Shown piece after piece: positions 1 through 6,940 of a DNA stretch of 7,070 nt (the stretch's first letter is position 1; every line of letters begins with the position of its first letter). The notes under the pieces were generated by a model. The model worked only from the letters and a program-made list of their open reading frames with translations. It was not told where the DNA came from and ran no database searches. The stretch spans positions 1-7,070 of the forward strand of contig JAITAZ010000346.1 in the NCBI GenBank assembly GCA_031283825.1. Direction: 5' to 3'. The DNA comes from Planctomycetaceae bacterium. Lineage in GTDB: Bacteria; Planctomycetota; Planctomycetia; Pirellulales; Thermoguttaceae. The translations under genes were made by a program, and so were the position numbers.

Positions 1-134
1 AGGGACGATAGGGACAGAAAGGACTTTTTGGTTTAAATCTAATTTAAAAGACTCAAGAACGATATTTTTGAGTCTTTAATTTCCGATTTCAAACAACAAC
101 GTCCCTATTGTCCCTTCTGTCCCTAATGTCCCTT
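1..134. repeat. Inverted-repeat element built from 9-bp tandem units
   Basis: The right arm holds four consecutive units of consensus GTCCCTNNT, starting at 101, 110, 119 and 128. The left arm holds three complementary units (AGGGACGAT, AGGGACAGA, AAGGACTTT) at 1-27. Arm 1-24 is the reverse complement of 110-133 with 3 mismatches in 24. Between the arms lies an AT-rich segment with its own hairpin at 47-77. The window edge cuts the left side, so the element may begin further out. Arrays of this type recur between genes in some bacterial genomes, by my recollection; the function is unknown. It has no ORF and no transposase, so it is a structured non-coding repeat, possibly a miniature non-autonomous element. 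Confidence 0.75.
47..77. terminator. Hairpin inside the left repeat, possible weak terminator
   Basis: AAAGACTCAA at 47-56 pairs perfectly with TTGAGTCTTT at 68-77 around an 11-nt loop. Read on the minus strand, the stem ends in TCTTTT followed by AAATT, so the U tract is short. It lies downstream of the small minus-strand ORF and could end that transcript. The stem is AT-rich, so termination would be weak, and it may simply be the core of the surrounding repeat. Confidence 0.3.
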
Positions 135-146
135 AAAAAATGCGAC

Positions 147-281
147 TCAACGGGCAAGACAAATATTACACTGATATATTACTACAAATTTTTTTAATCG
201 TTTAAGTATTCCTGAATAATTACTCGGCGCAACCAAACAACCATCAAGATTTGAACCGTCAGCTATCGAATAACGCTTCAT
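147..281 (-). CDS. Hypothetical 44-residue protein
   Basis: An ATG at 281-279 opens a 44-codon frame ending in TGA at 149-147. A strong Shine-Dalgarno AAGGAG lies at 297-292, 10 nt before the ATG, and a sigma70-like promoter lies about 60 nt further upstream. The product begins MKRYSIADGSNLDG, has a basic middle (ILKRLKKF) and ends IYQCNICLAR, with three cysteines, two of them in C-N-I-C. There is no signal peptide and no clear membrane span. The frame stays open upstream to a TTG at 350, but that codon abuts the -10 box, so the ATG is preferred. I do not recognise the sequence. It could be a genuine small protein or the remnant of a longer gene; the start signals favour expression. Confidence 0.4.
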   Translation of the reverse strand: MKRYSIADGSNLDGCLVAPSNYSGILKRLKKFVVIYQCNICLAR

Positions 282-341
282 AAAAATATGACTCCTTGCT
301 GCCAAAATTTGCAAAAAAACGAAAATTCTATACGAAACATT

Positions 342-370
342 ATTATACAAAATATGTTATGAAAAATCAA
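342..370 (-). promoter_or_regulatory. Sigma70-like promoter for the small ORF
   Basis: On the minus strand a TTGATT box (370-365) is separated by exactly 17 nt from a perfect TATAAT (347-342). Transcription would start near 335 and run leftwards, about 54 nt ahead of the small ORF's ATG. It sits immediately beyond the ABC transporter stop codon, so it would start a new transcript rather than serve that gene. The region is AT-rich, so chance matches are possible, but box quality, spacing and the downstream SD agree. Confidence 0.5.
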
Positions 371-380
371 TACAGTAGGA

Positions 381-2360
381 TTAATATAGTTTTGCATATT
401 CTTGATTGGTTTTTAATAATGAATCATGATCGCCGACGGCGGATATTTTGCCTTCTGACATCATTATAATTTTGTCAGCTAAATCTATCGCCGAAAGTCT
501 GTGCGTAATTATTATCGTCGTCCTGCCACTCTTAAACTTCTTTAATGCATCATGAATCATCCTCTCACTCTGAATGTCAATCTGACTCGTTGCCTCGTCC
601 AATAAGAAAATCGACGGGTTACGCAAAATTGCCCTCGCTAACGCTATCCTCTGACGCTGCCCGCCAGATAATTGACCGCCCAAAACTCCTATCACCGTGT
701 CATATCCGTCCGAAAGTTCATTTATAATGAAATCATGCGCATTCGCCTTTTTCGCCGCCTCAATCGCCTCACCCCTCGACGCGCCCAAATGCCCATAACA
801 AATATTATTCAATACCGTGTCATTAAAAAGCATCGGCTCCTGCGTTACAAGACCAATCTGCTCCCGCAACTCCCTACATCGTACCCCGTCTATCCTCTGA
901 CCATCAATCAAAATAGCACCACTCAACGGATCCGCAAATCGCGGAATCAAATTCAATAACGTACTCTTCCCACAACCGCTCGCGCCAATAATCACCACAC
1001 ACTCGCCAAACTTAATCTCAAACGATACATCCCGCAAAACCAATCGATCAGATTCATAGGCAAAATTTATATTCTCAAAACAAATCAATTGACTATGCTT
1101 CGGCATCATCGCCGGATTCTCAACGTCCCTTATCTTCGGAATCCTGTCAATCATTACATATATCCTGTCAGCAGCAGCAGACGCAGATTGAAATTGCGTA
1201 AAAATGTCAGATAACTTCCTCGCCGGATCAGCAGCACCGGCTAACAACGCAAAAAACATTATCAACGAACCCGTGTCCATCGGAGTAGCTAACATCGGAA
1301 TCCCAAACAACGTCGTCCTCTCACTCATCAATAAATACGTTCCCGCAATTATTCCCATACTAATCATCAAAATTCCAAATAACTCCGTCATCGGATTAAC
1401 TAACGATTCATACTTCGCAATCTTTATCGCCTTTGCACAACACGCCTGATTCGTCTGATTAAATTTTTTCATCTCCAACGACTCCTGAACAAACGCCTGC
1501 ACAACCCTAATCGAACGAAACGTCTCCTCCAACCGACCATACAACAACGCGATCTCCTCCATACTCCGACGAACAACACGCTTGATCGATTTCGCAAGCC
1601 AACGTATCACAAGAAACGCAATCGGAACAAGCAATATCGTTACTATCAAAAGCTGCCAACATAAATACGCCGCAAGAAAAAGACACACAAACATCTTAAA
1701 CGGCTCACGCAACACCTTTCCATAAATTATGTTAAGTCCGGTAGTAAGAATACTCAAATCATTCGTAAATCGACTCATCGTGTCGGCAACCCCAGCTTGA
1801 TTGAAATAATTTACGTCATACTCAATTATCTTCTCAAACAACTCCCGCCGAATCTCCATCGCCGAATATTGAGCAATACGAGACGAAATAATCCCATGAC
1901 TAACAATAAAAAATAACTTGATAACCGTACCAACCAAAACAAACGTTATCAAAAAAAGTACTGTCCCAAACGGAGTCAAAGGCGTATATCTCTCCGCTAA
2001 CGGCAACGCCCAAACATACAAAGATTGCCACCAATTCAAAGTCTTTAACTCGCGAGTCATCGCGGCAGAATTTATCGACGTCAAAGATTGATCCGGTTCG
2101 ACAAAACGCTCGTTAGACTTCGACTCGAATTTTTGTAACGAATAATTCAAATCAGAAATTTTCTGATTATTCTTGTTAATCTGCTCTTTAAGCCAAATCG
2201 TAAACGTGCCTTTTTTCAGACAAATTTCCGTAATCGGATATGTTATCACCCCAATATTACCGCCCCAAAGTATCCCAATCATAAAAACGCAAATTATCGT
2301 ACAAAAAATCGATAACCGATACTTAAACGTCTTCAAAACAGCTCGCCAAAAATTAGACAT
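381..2360 (-). CDS. ABC exporter-type protein, fused membrane and ATPase domains
   Basis: This 659-residue half transporter would work as a dimer in the cytoplasmic membrane, using ATP to move an unidentified substrate, most likely outward (MsbA/lipid or drug exporter fold). The N-terminal half holds about six helices: the first near residues 17-44, the second near 132-154, and the last ending around 380. An unusually long loop of about 90 residues, with a predicted coiled-coil stretch near 57-86, separates the first two. The ATPase domain is complete: Walker A GASGCGKST (459-467), Q-loop Q507, signature LSGGQ (564-568), Walker B with D588 and catalytic E589, and switch H620. The ATG at 2360 is chosen because MSNFWRAV immediately precedes helix one; the frame extends to a TTG at 2432, but that stretch is encoded by triplet-repeat DNA and a palindrome. 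No Shine-Dalgarno is visible. It follows the helicase gene by 97 bp on the same strand. Family is certain; substrate is unknown. Confidence 0.93.
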   Translation of the reverse strand: MSNFWRAVLKTFKYRLSIFCTIICVFMIGILWGGNIGVITYPITEICLKKGTFTIWLKEQINKNNQKISDLNYSLQKFESKSNERFVEPDQSLTSINSAAMTRELKTLNWWQSLYVWALPLAERYTPLTPFGTVLFLITFVLVGTVIKLFFIVSHGIISSRIAQYSAMEIRRELFEKIIEYDVNYFNQAGVADTMSRFTNDLSILTTGLNIIYGKVLREPFKMFVCLFLAAYLCWQLLIVTILLVPIAFLVIRWLAKSIKRVVRRSMEEIALLYGRLEETFRSIRVVQAFVQESLEMKKFNQTNQACCAKAIKIAKYESLVNPMTELFGILMISMGIIAGTYLLMSERTTLFGIPMLATPMDTGSLIMFFALLAGAADPARKLSDIFTQFQSASAAADRIYVMIDRIPKIRDVENPAMMPKHSQLICFENINFAYESDRLVLRDVSFEIKFGECVVIIGASGCGKSTLLNLIPRFADPLSGAILIDGQRIDGVRCRELREQIGLVTQEPMLFNDTVLNNICYGHLGASRGEAIEAAKKANAHDFIINELSDGYDTVIGVLGGQLSGGQRQRIALARAILRNPSIFLLDEATSQIDIQSERMIHDALKKFKSGRTTIIITHRLSAIDLADKIIMMSEGKISAVGDHDSLLKTNQEYAKLY

Positions 2361-2366
2361 TTTTTT

Positions 2367-2393
2367 TAGTTGTATTAGTAGTTGTAGTAGTGG
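2367..2393. repeat. Triplet-repeat tract upstream of the ABC gene
   Basis: Nine consecutive triplets of the form TAG, TTG, TAT or TGG on the plus strand give an imperfect trinucleotide repeat in the leader of the ABC transporter gene, next to a run of seven T. Read as protein it would give a Leu/Gln-rich string, which argues against the upstream TTG start. Such tracts can change length by slippage; whether this one does cannot be told from one sequence. Confidence 0.45.
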
Positions 2394-2423
2394 AAGAGAA
2401 TAGTTAGTAATTGTTGCAGTTAT

Positions 2424-2445
2424 GAGACGCAAGGCATTGCGTTTC
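2424..2445. repeat. Small palindromic repeat between helicase and ABC genes
   Basis: GAGACGCAA (2424-2432) and TTGCGTTTC (2437-2445) form a 9-bp stem with one G-T pair around a GGCA loop. On the minus strand the segment contains ACGCAATGCCTTGCGTCTC, resembling the GTAGAGACGCAAT-type palindromes I recall as dispersed repeats in cyanobacteria and other bacteria. No T run follows on the minus strand, so it is unlikely to stop helicase transcripts. It may stabilise or process the message between the two genes. Confidence 0.5.
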
Positions 2446-2457
2446 TACGATTGTTTT

Positions 2458-5328
2458 TTACAAACCTTGCGCTCGGTTTATATCTAACGATACCATTTGT
2501 AAAAGTTGTTCATCGTTCATTTCTGTAACGATAATTGCGTCTCCTCCACTTTCTACGACCTCTTTTGCTAATGTTTTTTTACTTTCTATCATTTCGTCAA
2601 TTCTTTCTTCTATTGTTCCTCTGCACACGAATTTGTGAACTAGAACGTTTTTTTTCTGTCCGATTCTAAACGCTCTGTCCGTTGCCTGATTCTCTACCGC
2701 CGGATTCCACCATCTGTCAAAATGAATCACATGAGACGCCTCCGTTAAATTCAATCCCGTCCCGCCCGCTTTAAGAGATAAAATGAAAAACGGATCGCCC
2801 GACTCCCTCTGAAACGCTTCAACCATTTCGCGTCTTTTCTTTATTGGCGTCGAACCGTCCAAAATCAACCCCGTCCTCCGAAATATCCCCTGCAAAAAAA
2901 TTGCAATCGGCTCCGTCATCTCGCGAAATTGCGTAAACACCAACACCTTCTCCTGACGCGCCGCAATCTCCTCGCAAATTTCGCCAAGACGCCCGAACTT
3001 TCCACTTAAACTCGAATCATAATCGCCATCGCCCAACCACTGCGCCGGATGATTACATATCTGCTTGAATCGCATTAAATACGAAAGTATCAAACCTCTA
3101 CGCGCTATTCCATCGACCTTATTTTTCAACTCGCCCGCCAACGCCTCAACCGCTTGAGAATATAACATCGCTTGCTTCTTGCTCAAATTACACCACGCCG
3201 TTACCTCCGTTTTATCGGGCAAATCCGAAATGATACTCTTGTCCGTTTTCAATCTCCGCAGAATATACGGTTGCGTCAACTTTCGCAACGGCGCGAAATT
3301 CGTCTGCGAATCCTTGCTCGAAATCGACTTTATAAACTTCTTAAAATTTGCCGCCGAACCAAGCAATCCCGGATTAAGAAAATCAAACAACGACCACAAA
3401 TCAGATAAACGATTCTCAATCGGCGTTCCAGTCAAAACAATTCTACCGCTCGTCTGCAATTCTTTTATCGCCTTCGCTTGCTTCGTTCCCGCATTCTTAA
3501 TCGCTTGAGCCTCGTCAAGAATTATCGTCCTCCATCGATTCGACTTTATCCAATCAATCCGCTCGACCATTCCATAAGTTGTCATCATCAAGTCGAACTC
3601 GTTCAAGTTATTCGGCTTGCTCGTTCCATCGCCGCTCGAATGCACAATAGAAAAACGTAAACGCGGCGCAAATTTTTTGATCTCCGACTCCCAATTGCCC
3701 AACAACGAAGCCGGCGCAACTAATAACGAACTCCCGCAATTCTTGCCAATTCCGCTAACATTTCTAACATTACTAACGCCGCCGACTTTGCCCGATTCGT
3801 TAATCTTGTTGTTGATATTATTCGCTTTTGACAAATCGGCATTTGCCTTAAAAATCAGCAATAGCGCGATTACTTGAATTGTTTTTCCAAGTCCCATATC
3901 GTCAGCGAGACACGCGCCTAAACCGAGTTGCGATGTTAATTGCAACCATCTCGCGCCGACCTCCTGATACGGACGCAAAACGGCGTTAAGTCCGATTTTG
4001 TCAAATGAAATGTTATAAATATTCGTATTTTTTGGATCACGTATCGCCGCGAGCATGTCGGCAAATTCGCCAACGGGTAAGACCTCCGACCATTCGCGAA
4101 ACTCCGATTCCTTGTTCGCGTCGTCCCACTTGCCGTCAACCGGAACGCCGGAAATTAAACGCATCCCCTCATAAAACGATAACCCTTTTTCGTTGACAAG
4201 CGAATCCACTTTCTTCCAATGCTCTAGCGCCTCGCGCAACTTGCCGCGATCAACCTCGACCCACTGCCCGCGAATCCGCATAAGCGAGCTTTCTGAATTT
4301 ATTAACTCGTTTAGTTCGTCTGGGGTCAATTCGTTATCGCCTAAAACTGCGTGAATGTTAAAGTGTAATAAAGAATCCATCCCCAGAGTTTTAGTCTCCT
4401 TGCTCGTCCCAATGTTGACCCGAACTTGCGGTCGAGACGTCTTACGACTTCGCCACCAATCGGGAACGCGAACAATCAAACCGCTCTCATCAAGCAACGG
4501 GACGTCTTGCAACATTTGATACGCCTGACGCGACGTCCATGAACGCGGATTATATATAGTCTGATCGTCGAGCATTGCCTTTACCCAACTACATTTTTCG
4601 GCGGCGTTAGAAATCGGCTGCAATAAACGAAGCAAAGAGTTTTTGTCTTGAATAGACGCATATTCTTTTAACGCTTTCGATAACGGCATCTGAACAGGTT
4701 TAGCGTTGACAGAAACATTGTCGGCGTAGGTTGCCATGAAAGCGAATGGGCGGGATTCGTCTCGTTTGTTTTCTGCCAGATGAAACGTTACTCGTCCGAC
4801 GGTTCGCCATAACGGATTTTGATTTTTGATCCAGTCTGCCGCGCCTGATTTGTGCGCGGAGATTTGCTTGCGGACGAAGTCGTCGAGAGTTGTCCACCAT
4901 TCGCGAAGCGAGTCTGAAGAGAGATATTCGACGCCGGTAATTAGCGGGACGTTTATCAAAAAAAATTCTAGTTCTGCCGTTGATGGAATTGGAACGGCGG
5001 GTAATTCAAACGTAATTTCGTTGACATTGCCAAGCTCTGGAAGATGACAAAGAGTAGTAAGATAAAGTTTAGCGAATCGGCGGAAAAAATCTAATTCGAC
5101 TGGTAAAATCGTTTCAAGTTCGGTTGTTGCCAAGTGTAGAAAACCGTTAGCATAACCCGATTCAAACGCCGCACAAATACGATTAACGTTAGAGGGAATG
5201 TCGTTAAGAATCTCGGTTGATTTATTGTCTGTTTCGTGATTTGTGTCTTGATTAAAATTATCGCGATTAAAATAAGGACGCCCCGAAGGGGAAATACAAA
5301 TTTGAGGAAATTGTAAGATCGACGTCAT
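2458..5328 (-). CDS. SNF2-family (Swi2/Snf2) DNA-dependent ATPase/helicase
   Basis: This 956-residue superfamily 2 ATPase is predicted to translocate on double-stranded DNA and remodel protein-DNA complexes, as bacterial SNF2 proteins are thought to do in transcription recycling or repair. The N-terminal half contains a segment like the bacterial SNF2-associated domain DUF3670 (about 280-410, with LMRIRGQWVEVD at 349-360). The motor has all the motifs: LRPYQ (451-455), motif I DDMGLGKT (476-483), Ia LLVAPASLLGNW (535-546), motif II DEAQ (605-608), motif III LTGTPIEN (632-639), IV VLVFTQF (795-801), V SLKAGGTGLNL (851-861) and VI QATDRAFRIGQ (881-891). An Asn/Gly/Ser-rich insertion occupies about 494-534. 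The ATG at 5328 is the first in frame; no Shine-Dalgarno precedes it. The gene is intact. Its neighbours do not reveal a specific role. Confidence 0.95.
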   Translation of the reverse strand: MTSILQFPQICISPSGRPYFNRDNFNQDTNHETDNKSTEILNDIPSNVNRICAAFESGYANGFLHLATTELETILPVELDFFRRFAKLYLTTLCHLPELGNVNEITFELPAVPIPSTAELEFFLINVPLITGVEYLSSDSLREWWTTLDDFVRKQISAHKSGAADWIKNQNPLWRTVGRVTFHLAENKRDESRPFAFMATYADNVSVNAKPVQMPLSKALKEYASIQDKNSLLRLLQPISNAAEKCSWVKAMLDDQTIYNPRSWTSRQAYQMLQDVPLLDESGLIVRVPDWWRSRKTSRPQVRVNIGTSKETKTLGMDSLLHFNIHAVLGDNELTPDELNELINSESSLMRIRGQWVEVDRGKLREALEHWKKVDSLVNEKGLSFYEGMRLISGVPVDGKWDDANKESEFREWSEVLPVGEFADMLAAIRDPKNTNIYNISFDKIGLNAVLRPYQEVGARWLQLTSQLGLGACLADDMGLGKTIQVIALLLIFKANADLSKANNINNKINESGKVGGVSNVRNVSGIGKNCGSSLLVAPASLLGNWESEIKKFAPRLRFSIVHSSGDGTSKPNNLNEFDLMMTTYGMVERIDWIKSNRWRTIILDEAQAIKNAGTKQAKAIKELQTSGRIVLTGTPIENRLSDLWSLFDFLNPGLLGSAANFKKFIKSISSKDSQTNFAPLRKLTQPYILRRLKTDKSIISDLPDKTEVTAWCNLSKKQAMLYSQAVEALAGELKNKVDGIARRGLILSYLMRFKQICNHPAQWLGDGDYDSSLSGKFGRLGEICEEIAARQEKVLVFTQFREMTEPIAIFLQGIFRRTGLILDGSTPIKKRREMVEAFQRESGDPFFILSLKAGGTGLNLTEASHVIHFDRWWNPAVENQATDRAFRIGQKKNVLVHKFVCRGTIEERIDEMIESKKTLAKEVVESGGDAIIVTEMNDEQLLQMVSLDINRAQGL

Positions 5329-5414
5329 GTAAAATTATTTTTTATTTTGTTGAAAATGTAAATTTATAAGTTGCAAACTCGCTCGTTACTGCGAAGAGTT
5401 TAACGAATAGTTGA

Positions 5415-5445
5415 TTTATAGTAACATTCGCAAAATTTTTAGCAA
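5415..5445 (-). promoter_or_regulatory. Weak candidate promoter for the helicase gene
   Basis: On the minus strand TATAAA (5420-5415) lies about 87 nt before the helicase ATG. The best upstream box is TTGCTA (5445-5440), but the 19-nt spacing is too long to be comfortable. A second TATAAA-like sequence lies closer to the gene without a good -35. In AT-rich DNA this is only a suggestion. Confidence 0.22.
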
Positions 5446-5466
5446 CAGGTTTCATAAATAACAGAA

Positions 5467-5638
5467 GGGAATCTCTAAAAATTATTTTAAACCACAGAGG
5501 ACACAGAGAGAATTTTAATTGAAATCAAAACATAATTTAAATTTATTAAAGTAAAAAAATTATAGATTTAAATCAAAATTTAATTTTTAAAAATATTCTC
5601 TCTGTGGTTAATAAAAAAACGAATGATTAGAGATTCCC
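5467..5638. repeat. Nested inverted-repeat element with CCACAGAG arms
   Basis: Outer arms GGGAATCTCTA (5467-5477) and TAGAGATTCCC (5628-5638) are perfect inverted repeats, extended by one A-T pair to 12 bp. Inside them, AACCACAGAG (from 5489) is mirrored by CTCTCTGTGGTT (ending 5609). The left inner arm carries an extra 9-nt copy (CACAGAGGA then CACAGAGAG), giving a bulge. The 75-80 nt core is almost purely A/T, holds the palindrome GATTTAAATC (5565-5574) and AAATCAAAA twice (5522-5530, 5570-5578), and has no ORF. CCACAGAGGACACAGAG-like strings recur between genes in many bacteria, by my recollection. This looks like a miniature non-autonomous element or structured spacer repeat of about 172 bp. 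Confidence 0.6.
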
Positions 5639-5688
5639 AGAATTTTACATTGACAAAATAAAAAAAACAGAATCGGAAGATATCAAGA

Positions 5689-5818
5689 AATTGTAACTGT
5701 TCACACGCAATAGAAAAAAACCTACGCCCTGAAAGGTCAATTAGCAAAATCGCGTTCAACGGCTTGCGTTCTTTCGGGGCGTAGGAAAATTTTCTCTTGT
5801 GCGTGAATGGTTACAATT
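5689..5818. repeat. Long nested palindrome downstream of cysK
   Basis: AATTGTAAC (5689-5697) pairs perfectly with GTTACAATT (5810-5818). Pairing continues inward with a few wobbles and mismatches through the TTCAC and GCAA segments to about 5716/5791, and then into the perfect 15-position inner stem of the terminator. Nearly the whole 130 bp folds as one long hairpin. Its terminal motif GTAACYRTTCAC appears again at 7028-7039. It is either a dispersed palindromic repeat that also serves as the cysK 3' end, or a terminator that grew from such a repeat. Confidence 0.65.
5714..5785 (-). terminator. Intrinsic terminator of cysK
   Basis: On the minus strand, about 50 nt after the cysK stop codon, CCTACGCCCCGAAAG (5785-5771) pairs with CTTTCAGGGCGTAGG (5735-5721). 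All 15 positions pair if one imperfect position (A against C on this strand) is tolerated, and the stem is followed directly by seven T (5720-5714). The loop is about 35 nt, longer than usual, but the GC-rich stem with an immediate U run is classic. It separates cysK from the helicase gene. The plus-strand reading has a weaker tail (AAAATTTT). Confidence 0.75.
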
Positions 5819-5833
5819 ATTTTTTGTTGACAA

Positions 5834-6763
5834 TTATTCTGAGAACATTGGGGTTGACAGATATCTTTCGCCGGTGTCTGGTAGTATTGCTACGATGACT
5901 TTGCCTTTATTTTCTGGTCTTTTTGCGATTTGGGTTGCCGCCCAAGTTGCAGCACCGGATGAAATCCCGACTAATAATCCTTCAACAATGGCGATTTCTT
6001 TACCGGTTGCAAATGCGTCTTCATTTTCAACAGTAATGATTTCGTCATAAATTGACGTGTTCAAAGTTTTCGGGACGAAACCTGCGCCGATTCCTTGAAT
6101 TTTATGCGGTCCCGGCGTGCCTTTTGATAAGACCGGCGACGACGCAGGTTCAACGGCGATTACTTTGAGTTTTGGATTTTTCGACTTGAGAAATTCTCCA
6201 GCACCGCTAATAGTTCCGCCTGTTCCGATACCGGATACGAAGAAATCGATCTTGCCTTCGGTATCTTTCCAGATTTCAGGACCAGTAGTTTTTTTGTGAA
6301 TTTCTGGATTAGCTGGATTCTCAAATTGACTTGGCGAAAAGCTATTTGGCGTTTCTTTTAGGAGTTCTTCTGCTTTTGCGATAGCACCTTTCATTCCTTT
6401 TGCGCCTTCGGTTAATACGAGTTGAGCGCCGTAGGCTTTGAGTAAGTTTCGGCGTTCGATACTCATTGTTTCGGGCATTGTGAGGATCACCTTATATCCT
6501 CGCGACGCGGCAACGGAGGCGAGACCGATTCCTGTATTACCGCTTGTCGGCTCGATTAGTATTGCGCCGGGTTTGAGTATTCCTTTGGATTCAGCGTCTT
6601 CGATCATCGCGATTGCGATACGATCTTTGACGCTGCCTGCCGGATTGTAATACTCAAGTTTAGCTACAATTTTCGCGGCTAAACCGTGTTTTTTCTCATA
6701 ATTTGAGAGTTCGAGTAATGGAGTATTGCCGATCAAGTCTGTGATTCGTTTGTAAATTGTCAT
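5834..6763 (-). CDS. cysK: Cysteine synthase (O-acetylserine sulfhydrylase)
   Basis: This 309-residue PLP enzyme is predicted to make L-cysteine from O-acetylserine and sulfide in the cytoplasm, the last step of assimilatory cysteine synthesis. The length is typical. The PLP lysine is K46 in NPAGSVKDR (40-48), and the substrate loop TSGNTG is at 73-78. The phosphate-binding loop GTGGT is at 180-184, GIGAGFVP at 224-231, GISSG at 266-270 and [10 protein letters not shown] at 295-304. All catalytic features are present. The ATG at 6763 is supported by an SD-like AGGTAGGA ending 7 nt upstream. The gene has its own promoter, a palindrome over the predicted start point, and a strong terminator, so it looks monocistronic. 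No serine acetyltransferase (cysE) is in the window. A CysM or cystathionine beta-synthase-like specificity cannot be excluded from sequence alone, but the motifs fit CysK best. Confidence 0.96.
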   Translation of the reverse strand: MTIYKRITDLIGNTPLLELSNYEKKHGLAAKIVAKLEYYNPAGSVKDRIAIAMIEDAESKGILKPGAILIEPTSGNTGIGLASVAASRGYKVILTMPETMSIERRNLLKAYGAQLVLTEGAKGMKGAIAKAEELLKETPNSFSPSQFENPANPEIHKKTTGPEIWKDTEGKIDFFVSGIGTGGTISGAGEFLKSKNPKLKVIAVEPASSPVLSKGTPGPHKIQGIGAGFVPKTLNTSIYDEIITVENEDAFATGKEIAIVEGLLVGISSGAATWAATQIAKRPENKGKVIVAILPDTGERYLSTPMFSE

Positions 6764-6770
6764 TTTAATT

Positions 6771-6778
6771 TCCTACCT
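6771..6778 (-). promoter_or_regulatory. Ribosome binding site of cysK
   Basis: AGGTAGGA on the minus strand ends 7 nt before the cysK ATG, near-optimal spacing. It fixes the start and contrasts with the helicase and ABC genes, which lack a visible SD. Confidence 0.7.
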
Positions 6779-6904
6779 TTTTTCAAAATGTTAGTTTTGA
6801 CATTTGGATTTAATCGCATCGTAGAATTTCGGAGAACTAGAATCGTAAAGTCGATTTATTGTCATAAAAGACAAGAGTTGCCGAATATTCAAATGCGAAC
6901 GGTT

Positions 6905-6940
6905 TAATACATACTAAACCCACCGATTTAGTATGTATTA
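6905..6940. promoter_or_regulatory. Palindromic operator candidate upstream of cysK
   Basis: TAATACATACTAAA (6905-6918) and TTTAGTATGTATTA (6927-6940) are perfect 14-bp inverted repeats around an 8-nt GC-richer spacer, CCCACCGA. A further GGTTTA/TAAACC pair lies just outside (6901-6906, 6944-6949). The arm centres are about 22 bp apart, close to two helical turns, as expected for a dimeric helix-turn-helix regulator. It spans the predicted transcription start and touches the -10 box, so a bound protein would block initiation. Rrf2-family regulators such as CymR or IscR control cysteine genes elsewhere, but no regulator is identified here. No T run follows on either strand, so a terminator is unlikely; an RNA hairpin at the 5' end of the message is the main alternative. 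Confidence 0.6.

Noticed and set aside
101..134. Tandem GTCCCTNNT units as a CRISPR array
   Set aside because: The period is only 9 bp, with no spacer-length variable sequence and no cas genes; it is a short tandem repeat.
2361..2432. Upstream TTG start adding 24 residues to the ABC protein
   Set aside because: The added segment is encoded by the palindrome and triplet tract, has no SD, and family N-termini begin near MSNFW.
3179..3508. Open plus-strand frame of about 109 codons
   Set aside because: It lies fully antisense to the conserved helicase motor, has no recognisable domain, and reflects the codon bias of the real gene.
2458..5328. Helicase as part of a defence system such as DISARM
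   Set aside because: No methyltransferase, DUF1998, phospholipase D or nuclease gene lies nearby; the flanking genes are an ABC transporter and cysK.
5500..5600. A/T-rich core as a replication origin
   Set aside because: No DnaA-box cluster and no dnaA, dnaN, gyrB or similar gene; the A/T richness belongs to the repeat element.
5799..6050. Open plus-strand frame overlapping the 3' end of cysK
   Set aside because: It is antisense to conserved cysK codons and begins inside the terminator palindrome; there is no independent support.
6764..6933. Riboswitch (for example SAM or T-box) in the long cysK leader
   Set aside because: I find only a 5-bp hairpin, no conserved aptamer core, no T-box sequence and no terminator before the ATG.
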